From NCBI GenBank assembly GCA_947645965.1, contig CANSES010000018.1:1-22663 (forward strand): a stretch of 22,663 nt of DNA, written 5' to 3'. The DNA comes from an uncultured Enterorhabdus sp. Lineage in GTDB: Bacteria > Actinomycetota > Coriobacteriia > Coriobacteriales > Eggerthellaceae. The position numbers and the translations under genes were made by a program. How positions within the stretch are numbered: the first letter of the stretch is position 1; each line of letters starts with the position of its first letter. Below the pieces are notes generated by a model. It worked only from the letters and a program-made list of their open reading frames with translations, had not been told where the DNA came from and ran no database searches. Positions 13,786-22,663 of this stretch are shown piece by piece.

Positions 13786-14544
13786 ATGAACACCTCCCAT
13801 GCCAAATCCATCAAGGGCATGAGCATTGCCAATATCGTGCTCGCCGCCCTCGGCATCATCGGCATCCTGATCGCCTGGGTCGGCCTTGGCAGCGCCAGCG
13901 CGTATCTCAACAATTCCGGCTACGACTACTTCTACACCGACGAGGGCTACATCATCCAAATGAGCGACATCAACATGCTGCTCGGCATGGTGGGCATCTT
14001 CGTATTCTGGGGCTTCGCCTGCCTGGTTATCGTAATGATCGCCGGTATCATGGGCGTGCGCGGCGCCAACAAGCCCGAGAAGCTGAAGGGCGTCATGGTG
14101 TGGAATATCGTGGGCGCCATCGCCGCCTTCCTCGGCGCGGGCATTATCTCGCTCGTGCTCTGCATCGTGGTGGCCGTGTTCGCCAACAAAGATAAGAACG
14201 CGGCGCTGGCCAGCGCCGCCTACGCCGCGCCCGTCTATGGCGCTCCCACCTACGGCGCGCCCGTCGCTCCCCAGGTGCCGACCCAGCCGGTTGCTCCCCA
14301 GCAGGCCGCCGCCCCGACGGCCCCCGTGGCTCCCGTGGCCGCGCCCGTTGCCGTCACCTCCGAGACCCTCGTGTCCGATCCCGCGCCCGTGACCCCCGCC
14401 GCCGAAGTGGCCGCCGAGGCCGTCACCGCCGAGGTAGCCGCTGCCGAGCCGGCCGTCGTAGTGCCCGACAACTACATCGAGGACGCCCAGGCCAGCGTCA
14501 CCGTCGTGGAAGAAGCCCCCACCGACGAGAAGCCCCAGGCGTAA
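13786..14544 (+). CDS. Small membrane protein with three helices and an Ala/Pro/Val-rich tail
   Basis: I do not recognise a named family for this 252-residue protein. Three hydrophobic helices are visible at about 12-35, 63-90 and 103-132, with a short Tyr/Asp-rich loop (SGYDYFYTDEGY) between the first two. From about 135 on, the protein is low-complexity: YGAP repeats, then Pro/Ala/Val- and Glu-rich sequence with no predicted fold, ending in a charged tip. Similar DUF4190-like small membrane proteins with disordered tails are common in Gram-positive bacteria. The start at 13786 is fixed by AAGGAGAA 5 nt upstream and a good promoter; the gene has its own terminator, so it stands alone. Function is unknown. 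Confidence 0.8.
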   Translation: MNTSHAKSIKGMSIANIVLAALGIIGILIAWVGLGSASAYLNNSGYDYFYTDEGYIIQMSDINMLLGMVGIFVFWGFACLVIVMIAGIMGVRGANKPEKLKGVMVWNIVGAIAAFLGAGIISLVLCIVVAVFANKDKNAALASAAYAAPVYGAPTYGAPVAPQVPTQPVAPQQAAAPTAPVAPVAAPVAVTSETLVSDPAPVTPAAEVAAEAVTAEVAAAEPAVVVPDNYIEDAQASVTVVEEAPTDEKPQA

Positions 14545-14567
14545 AATCAGCACCCCAGCACCAAAGA

Positions 14568-14595
14568 GAGGGAGCCGAAAGGCTCCCTTCTTTTA
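14568..14595 (+). terminator. Rho-independent terminator with GAAA tetraloop
   Basis: GGGAGCC (14570-14576), loop GAAA, GGCTCCC (14581-14587), with an extra A-T pair and a G-T wobble at the base, then TTCTTTTAT. It lies 25 nt after the stop at 14544 and is a textbook intrinsic terminator for the small membrane protein gene. Confidence 0.93.
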
Positions 14596-14611
14596 TATCC
14601 GGTTCCCCGCA

Positions 14612-14816
14612 GGTCCCCGCGCGGGAGGGGTGCGTTCGCGGCCGTCTGAGCGCCCCGCGGAGAACGCGGCCCAAAAAGAAGCAGATTCCACGTCAGCACC
14701 AACGATGCGGGGATAGTACCGACCGATGTGCGTCATCCCCTCTGCTTCTCTAGCCGCGTTCGCAGCGGGAACCAGCGCGAAGTCGGCCGCGAACGCACCC
14801 CTCCCGCGCGGGGACC
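14612..14816. repeat. About 205-bp inverted-repeat element with perfect 33-bp arms
   Basis: Bases 14612-14644 are the exact reverse complement of 14784-14816 (33 of 33). Shorter complementary blocks are nested inside in order: 14662-14670 with 14753-14761, 14677-14685 with 14741-14749, and 14709-14714 with 14735-14740. The whole segment would fold as one long imperfect hairpin. It occupies most of the 300-bp gap between the small membrane protein and the convergent CDF gene and has no coding potential I trust. No target-site duplication is evident. It may be a MITE-like element or a bidirectional terminator/RNA structure. Confidence 0.8.
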
Positions 14817-14844
14817 GGACAGCCCCAAACCAGCCAGGGCGCCC

Positions 14845-15942
14845 CTACTCCTCGTAGTCCGTATCAATCACCACATCAAACGAGTAGGCCGGATACCGCG
14901 CTGCCAAAGCCTTCACCACCGCCTCGCGCACCGCTTCCCCGTCGGCCGAGAAGTCCACCACCATGTCGAAGTACACCGTAGCATCTTCCGTATCCACGTA
15001 GAACCCGTGCACCTGTCCGATAGCCGGCTCCTGGGCCACGATCTTCTGCAGATCGGCGCGCACGTCGGCGAATTGCCCCTGGCTGTTGGCCGCGTAAATG
15101 CCCACGATGGCCCGGATATGGAACTTCTCCGCGAGCCCCTCGGTGATCTTGCGCGTTAGCTCGTGGATCTGGCGGGCGTCCATGGCGTCGTCTACCTCGA
15201 TGTGCAGGCCGCCGAGCACCTCGTTGGGCCCGAAGTTGTCCAGCACGATATCGTAGGTGCCCCGCACCCCGGGAAACCCGTTCACATAGGTGGCGATGGC
15301 GTTCACCAGCTTCTTGTCCTCCGGCAGCCCGATGATGGGGCCCAGGGCGTCCCGCAGCACCTCGATACCGGCCTTGCACACCACGAGCGAGATGATGAGG
15401 CCCACGATGCCGTCGATGTTGAGTCCCCACAGGTTCTGGGCCGCGGCCACCACCAGGGTGCCCGCCGACAGCACGGCATCGTAGTTGGAATCCACCCCCG
15501 AGGCGATGAGCGCCTCGCAGTGCGTCTTATCGCCGAAGCGCTTGAACATGATGCCGATGACGATCTTCGCCAAGATGGCCACCAGGATGACCGTGATGGT
15601 GATGACCGAGTAGCTCGGCGTGCCCGGGTGGATGATCTTCACCACCGATTCCCGCAGCGACACCACGCCGGCCACCAGGATGATGACGGCGATGACCACA
15701 CTCGTCAGGTACTCCACGCGCCCGTAGCCGAAGGGATGGCGGCGGTCGGGGCGGCGCCCGGCCAGCTTCGTGCCCACGATGGTCACGATGGAGGACAGGG
15801 CGTCGGTGGCGTTGTTCACGCCGTCCAGAATGATGGCGATGGAATGGGACACGAATCCCACGGCAAGCTTGAATGCCACGAGCAAGAGGTTGCCCGCAAT
15901 GCCGTACACGCTCGCCCTAACGATCTCCCGCTCGCGATCCAT
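14845..15942 (-). CDS. Cation diffusion facilitator (CDF) family metal exporter
   Basis: The 365-residue protein matches CDF transporters, which export divalent metals (Zn, Fe, Mn, Co) against protons. Hydrophobic helices begin at about 12. Helix 2 carries the metal-site segment SHSIAIILDGVNNATDAL. The loop after it has RRPDRRHPFGYGRVEYLTS, a CDF signature. Helix 5 carries ASGVDSNYDAVLS, with two Asp four apart where many relatives have His-x3-Asp. The C-terminal third, about 215-365, is the soluble regulatory domain and is longer than usual, with what look like two domain copies (around VLGGLHIEVDDAMDAR and ATVYFDMVVDFSAD). The ATG at 15942 is chosen because GAAGGTG lies 6-7 nt upstream; the ATG at 15948 is too close to it. 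The metal cannot be told from sequence. Confidence 0.88.
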   Translation of the reverse strand: MDREREIVRASVYGIAGNLLLVAFKLAVGFVSHSIAIILDGVNNATDALSSIVTIVGTKLAGRRPDRRHPFGYGRVEYLTSVVIAVIILVAGVVSLRESVVKIIHPGTPSYSVITITVILVAILAKIVIGIMFKRFGDKTHCEALIASGVDSNYDAVLSAGTLVVAAAQNLWGLNIDGIVGLIISLVVCKAGIEVLRDALGPIIGLPEDKKLVNAIATYVNGFPGVRGTYDIVLDNFGPNEVLGGLHIEVDDAMDARQIHELTRKITEGLAEKFHIRAIVGIYAANSQGQFADVRADLQKIVAQEPAIGQVHGFYVDTEDATVYFDMVVDFSADGEAVREAVVKALAARYPAYSFDVVIDTDYEE

Positions 15943-15989
15943 GATCATCACCTTCGCTATATTATGTGCGCCCTTCCGACTCAGCATCG

Positions 15990-16017
15990 ATTATAGCCCT
16001 CGTCTTCCCCGCCCCAA
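15990..16017 (-). promoter_or_regulatory. Candidate promoter of the CDF transporter gene
   Basis: On the minus strand a perfect -10 TATAAT (15995-15990) is preceded 16 bp upstream by TTGGGG (three of six for a -35). It would start transcription about 40 nt before the ATG at 15942. A second near-match, CATAAT, lies closer to the gene. Confidence 0.45.
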
Positions 16018-16105
16018 ATGCTTACCACGTAGCCTTTCCAATGCAGTTCGGCAACCTCCCGCCAACAGCGGCCGCCAGCAGCCGAAACAACTCGCGAGCG
16101 CGGAC

Positions 16106-16111
16106 TATATT
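16106..16111 (+). promoter_or_regulatory. Possible -10 element for the oxalyl-CoA decarboxylase gene
   Basis: TATATT matches the -10 consensus at five of six positions and lies 52 bp before the ATG. No -35 is recognisable at normal spacing, so an activator may be needed or the call may be wrong. An 8-bp palindrome CTCGCGAG at 16091-16098 overlaps the spacer. The divergent gap to the CDF gene (15943-16163) shows nothing else, and I recognise no riboswitch in it. Confidence 0.28.
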
Positions 16112-16163
16112 CCGTAGGGAAGCACCGCTTCTCCCTGTCCATGCTCACTTTCAGGAGGCATCC

Positions 16164-17945
16164 ATGGCTACCACTCCCACGGCCGCGCCGGCCGCGAGCA
16201 CCAACCTCACCGACGGGTTCCACGTGCTGGTTCAATCGCTGCTGAAGAACGACCTGAACCGCCTGTACGGCGTCATCGGCATTCCCGTGACCGATGTGGC
16301 CCGCATCGCCCAGGCCAAGGGCATCCGCTACATCGGCATGCGCCACGAGGCCGACGCCGGCAACGCCGCCGCGGCCGAGGGCTTCATCACCGGCAAGCCC
16401 GGCCTGTACCTCACCGTATCGGCCCCCGGGTTCCTGAACGGCATCGTGCCTTTGAAGGAGGCCACCGAGAACGGCTGGCCCGTTATCATGATGGCCGGAT
16501 CGTCGTCCCGCGAGCTCATCGACTTGGGCGAGGGAGACTACGAGGGGCTCGACCAGCTGAACTACGCAAAGCCCTTCGCCAAGGCCGCCTACCGGGTCGA
16601 TAGGGTGGAGGACATCCCGCTCGTGGTGGCCCGGGCCATCCGCGCCGCCTGCTCGGGGCGCCCCGGCGGCGTGTACATCGACCTGCCCGGCGATACCCTG
16701 GGCCAGACCATCGACGCCAGCGTGGCCGAGGGCCTGCTGTACAAGGTGAACGACCCGGCCCCGGCCCAAATTCCCGCCCAGAGCGTCGTCGATGAGGCCA
16801 TGGCCGTGCTGGCCAGCGCCAAGAAGCCCCTCATCTACCTGGGCAAGGGCGCGGCCTACGCCCAGTGCGACGACGAGGTGCGCCAGTTCGTGGAAGCCAC
16901 CGGGGCGCCGTATTTGGCCATGTCCATGGCCAAGGGCCTTTTGCCCGATAACCACCCGCAGAACGCCGCCAGCGCCCGCGGCATGACCATGCGCGAGGCC
17001 GACGTGGTGGTGCTGCTGGGCGCGCGCCTGAACTGGATGCTCAACTTCGGCAAGGGCAAGCACTGGAACGAGAACGTGAAGTTCATCCAGGTGGACATCG
17101 ACCCCACCGAGATCGACAACTCCCGCTACATCGCCGCGCCGGTGGTGGGCGATCTGAAATCTACCGTGGGCCTGTTCAACGACTACCTGGCCGCCCATCC
17201 CTTCAAGGCCGATCCCGCCTGGCTCGCCTCCATCCAGGCCGATTCCGCGAAGAACAACGCCCGCTTCGGCGGAGCCGAGACGGCCGACACCGTGCCCATG
17301 AACCACTACAACGCCCTGGGGGCCATTAAGAAGGTGACCGACGCTAACCACGACGTGTACATCGCCAACGAGGGCGCCAACGCCCTGGACGATTGCCGCG
17401 ACATCATCGATATGTACCTGCCCCGCCACCGCCTGGACTGCGGCACCTGGGGTGTGATGGGCGTGGGTTTGCCCTACGCCATCGGCGCAGCCGTGACCAC
17501 GGGGCGCCCGGTCATCTCCATCCATGGCGATTCCGCCTTCGGCTTCGACGGCATGGAAGTGGAGACCATCTGCCGCTACAACCTGCCCGTGACCGTGGTG
17601 GTGCTGAACAACGGCGGCATCTACCGCGGCGACTTCAAAAACCTGGGCGACGACGGCGACCCCTCGCCCCTGACGCTTGCGGCCTGCGCCCATTACGAGA
17701 AGCTGATGGAGGCCTTCGGGGGCACCGGCTACTACGCCACCACTCCCGCCGAGGTGGAGCAGTACGTGGCCGCCGGCGTGGCGAGTCGCAAGCCCACCCT
17801 GGTGTGCTGCGAGCTGTCCATCCACGCGGGCAAGGAATCGGGGCACATCACCTACCTGAACCCCCAGCCCGTCACCGGCCCCCTCGTCGGCAACGAGCAA
17901 GAAGACCTGGCCGAGCACCGCGAAGGCGGCAAACTCGTCGATTAG
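16164..17945 (+). CDS. oxc: Oxalyl-CoA decarboxylase (ThDP-dependent)
   Basis: The 593-residue enzyme converts oxalyl-CoA to formyl-CoA and CO2. The three ThDP-enzyme domains are visible. Near the N-terminus, MRHEADAGNAAAAEG holds the cofactor-activating Glu62, and GDYEGLDQLNYAKPFAKAA holds the Tyr126-Glu127 pair known from the Oxalobacter enzyme. The middle domain contains SMAKGLLPDNHPQNAASARG and LLGARLNWMLNFGKGKHW. The C-terminal ThDP motif runs from GDSAFGFDGMEVE (455-467) to LNNGGIY (481-487). The C-terminal loop reads ESGHI (558-562); the Oxalobacter enzyme has ESGRI there. AGGAGG at 16153-16158, five bases before the ATG, fixes the start, and about 12 Ala/Thr/Pro residues precede the fold. 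The next gene is an AEC transporter, as in E. coli yfdU-yfdV. Formyl-CoA transferase must lie elsewhere. Confidence 0.95.
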   Translation: MATTPTAAPAASTNLTDGFHVLVQSLLKNDLNRLYGVIGIPVTDVARIAQAKGIRYIGMRHEADAGNAAAAEGFITGKPGLYLTVSAPGFLNGIVPLKEATENGWPVIMMAGSSSRELIDLGEGDYEGLDQLNYAKPFAKAAYRVDRVEDIPLVVARAIRAACSGRPGGVYIDLPGDTLGQTIDASVAEGLLYKVNDPAPAQIPAQSVVDEAMAVLASAKKPLIYLGKGAAYAQCDDEVRQFVEATGAPYLAMSMAKGLLPDNHPQNAASARGMTMREADVVVLLGARLNWMLNFGKGKHWNENVKFIQVDIDPTEIDNSRYIAAPVVGDLKSTVGLFNDYLAAHPFKADPAWLASIQADSAKNNARFGGAETADTVPMNHYNALGAIKKVTDANHDVYIANEGANALDDCRDIIDMYLPRHRLDCGTWGVMGVGLPYAIGAAVTTGRPVISIHGDSAFGFDGMEVETICRYNLPVTVVVLNNGGIYRGDFKNLGDDGDPSPLTLAACAHYEKLMEAFGGTGYYATTPAEVEQYVAAGVASRKPTLVCCELSIHAGKESGHITYLNPQPVTGPLVGNEQEDLAEHREGGKLVD

Positions 17946-18023
17946 CACCCCTCCCCGGCATGCCTCCCATTCCCCATGAGCCATGTCGAATGCGCCCTCG
18001 ACCGTGACCAAGCGTAGAGGGGA

Positions 18024-18123
18024 TGCGGGGTGCCTTGACCGAGCGAGTTCCACAGCGACTGGAAATGTCCAGTGGACATTTCCACAAAGCGAGGACTGTC
18101 TGAGCGAATCAAGGTACCCCGCA
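18024..18123. repeat. 100-nt nested inverted repeat between oxc and the transporter gene
   Basis: The outer arm at 18024-18038 pairs with 18109-18123 over 15 positions with one G-T wobble. At the centre TGGAAATGTCCA (18060-18071), one G, and TGGACATTTCCA (18073-18084) form a perfect 12-bp palindrome. The transcript would fold into a long hairpin. There is no U-tract, so it is more likely an mRNA stability or processing element, an operator at its centre, or a MITE-like insertion than an intrinsic terminator. It fills most of the 232-bp gap after oxc. Confidence 0.75.
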
Positions 18124-18177
18124 GCCCCGACCGGCGCAGAGCCCCAAGCTAACATCAACCGAGAAAGAAGGCCCGAA

Positions 18178-19221
18178 ATGGGAGACATAGGCAACATCAT
18201 CATCGCCGACATCCTGCCGATCTTCGCCATCATGATCCTCGGCTACCTCGGCGGCAAGCTGCACAAGTTCGACCACGACCAGATGCAGGGCCTGAACAAG
18301 GTCGTGCTGGACATCGCCCTGCCGGCCGCGCTGTTTTTGTCCATCACCAAGGCCACCCGCGAGATGCTGTTCAGCGACCTCACGCTGACCCTCGTGAGCC
18401 TGGGCGTCGTCATCGGCATGTTCCTGCTCAGCTTCCTGTTGTGCTGGAAGATGTTCAAGCACAACATCGCCGAGGCGGGCGTGTGCGCCCTCATCGCCGG
18501 CTCGCCCACCATCGGCTTTCTGGGCTTCGCCGTGCTGGACCCGGTGTTCGGCACCGGCACCCAGACGGGCCTCGTGGTGGCCATCGTGGCCATCATCGTG
18601 AACGCTATCACCATTCCCATCGGCTTCTACCTGGTGAACAAGGGCATGAACGCCGAGGCGGCCACCGGTAAGACGAAGCTGGCCGCCACCGGCGCCGCCG
18701 CAACGGCCAAGGGCACCCCGGCCGCTCCGACCCAGCATCACAATTCCAGCCTGAACGCCATCGTCAGCTCGCTCAAGCAGCCGGTGGTGTGGGTGCCCCT
18801 TTTGGCCGTGGCCCTGGTGCTGGTGGGCATTCAGTTCCCCGCCGAGCTGGACCCCTGCTTCAGCCTCATCGCCAAAGCCAACTCCGGCCTGGCCGTGTTC
18901 GCCGCCGGCATCGCCCTGTCCACGGTGAAATTCGCCCTGGGCAAGGAAACCCTGTGGAACGTGTTCTACCGCAACCTGCTGACCCCGGCCGTGGGCCTGG
19001 CCATCGGGCTCGTTTGCGGCATCCACGGCGTCATGCTGCAGATGTTCGTGCTGGCCATCGCCCTGCCTCCGGCATTCTCGGGCATCATCATCTCCAGCCG
19101 CTACAACATCTATGTTCGCGAAGGCGCCTCCACCGTGGCCGTGTCCACCCTGGCCTTCGCCGCCACCATGCCCCTCTGGATCGTCGTCACCCCCATGATC
19201 GAGCATATGTTCGGCGCCTAA
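18178..19221 (+). CDS. AEC-family (auxin efflux carrier) transporter, likely oxalate/formate-related
   Basis: The 347-residue membrane protein has about ten hydrophobic helices in two halves, split by a cytoplasmic Ala/Thr-rich loop at about 160-195, as in AEC permeases. The opening ADILPIFAIMILGYLGGKLH and the later ALPAALFLSITKATRE, AGSPTIGFLGFAVL and ALPPAFSGIIISSRYN segments are typical of the family. AEC carriers move small organic anions such as malate or malonate. E. coli YfdV, beside its oxalyl-CoA decarboxylase gene, is of this family, so oxalate is the likeliest substrate here; that is inference from the neighbour. The ATG at 18178 is chosen because GAAGG lies about 6 nt upstream and the hydrophobic fold begins there; longer in-frame starts would run through the hairpin region. 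Confidence 0.88.
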   Translation: MGDIGNIIIADILPIFAIMILGYLGGKLHKFDHDQMQGLNKVVLDIALPAALFLSITKATREMLFSDLTLTLVSLGVVIGMFLLSFLLCWKMFKHNIAEAGVCALIAGSPTIGFLGFAVLDPVFGTGTQTGLVVAIVAIIVNAITIPIGFYLVNKGMNAEAATGKTKLAATGAAATAKGTPAAPTQHHNSSLNAIVSSLKQPVVWVPLLAVALVLVGIQFPAELDPCFSLIAKANSGLAVFAAGIALSTVKFALGKETLWNVFYRNLLTPAVGLAIGLVCGIHGVMLQMFVLAIALPPAFSGIIISSRYNIYVREGASTVAVSTLAFAATMPLWIVVTPMIEHMFGA

Positions 19222-19248
19222 GGGAGCAACGGGAAACGCAGTACGTTC

Positions 19249-19276
19249 AGGGGCGGGCTGTGCGGGCCGCCCCTTT
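19249..19276 (+). terminator. Weak hairpin between transporter and PFOR genes
   Basis: AGGGGCGG (19249-19256) pairs with CCGCCCCT (19267-19274) around a 10-nt loop and is followed by TTC, so the U-tract is minimal. It could reduce read-through from the transporter gene into the PFOR gene 20 nt later, allowing unequal expression within one transcript. Confidence 0.45.
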
Positions 19277-19296
19277 CGCAAGAGAAGGGAGCCTCC

Positions 19297-22663
<3,367 letters not shown>

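Noticed and set aside
14831..14850. Possible fourth copy of the GTAGGGGCG palindromic element at the CDF stop codon
   Set aside because: Only GTAGGGGCG and a few bases match; the central CTTCAG and the palindrome are missing, so this is probably chance in GC-rich DNA.

Overview
This is a high-GC bacterial window with strong codon bias. It most resembles gut Coriobacteriia of the family Eggerthellaceae (Adlercreutzia, Eggerthella and relatives). The signs are GC-rich anaerobic redox genes, several large molybdopterin and Fe-S enzymes, Ala/Gly/Asp-rich linkers, and an oxalyl-CoA decarboxylase beside an anaerobic pyruvate:ferredoxin oxidoreductase. The taxonomic call is inference from gene content and style; no rRNA or tRNA gene is present to fix it.

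Left end (1-2000): the last codons of an unidentified gene and a strong hairpin, then an ECF-type sigma factor translationally coupled (ATGA overlap) to a single-pass membrane protein that is probably its anti-sigma partner, closed by a good terminator. From 2000 to 3540 an AT-rich control region leads into a two-gene type II toxin-antitoxin cassette: an XRE-family antitoxin followed by a zeta/PezT-like kinase toxin.

Middle, minus strand (3657-13419): two formate-dehydrogenase-type operons. The first (8674 down to 3657) encodes a Tat-exported FdnG-like catalytic subunit and a membrane-anchored four-cluster Fe-S subunit with a 250-residue acidic tail. The position of the molybdenum-ligating Sec/Cys in the catalytic subunit is Gly and the neighbouring His is Arg. 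The second (13419 down to 8883) encodes a NuoF-tail/GltD-like flavoprotein fusion and a cytoplasmic Cys-type formate dehydrogenase with a NuoG-like N-terminus. It ends at a strong terminator.

Right part (13786-22663): a small three-helix membrane protein with its own promoter and terminator, a roughly 205-nt inverted-repeat element, a CDF-family cation exporter on the minus strand, and then a plus-strand series of oxalyl-CoA decarboxylase, an AEC-family transporter (the pairing seen in E. coli yfdU-yfdV) and a pyruvate:ferredoxin oxidoreductase cut by the window end. A 100-nt nested hairpin separates the decarboxylase from the transporter.

Together the genes suggest an oxalate/formate economy. 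Oxalate would enter through the AEC carrier and its CoA thioester would be decarboxylated by Oxc. The formate released would be oxidised by the cytoplasmic Cys-type FDH, whose flavoprotein partner would pass electrons to NAD(P), while PFOR feeds ferredoxin. Formyl-CoA transferase is not in the window. The most unusual sequence signals are the altered active site of the FdnG-like protein and a palindromic repeat family found in frame inside the flexible linkers of two unrelated oxidoreductases.
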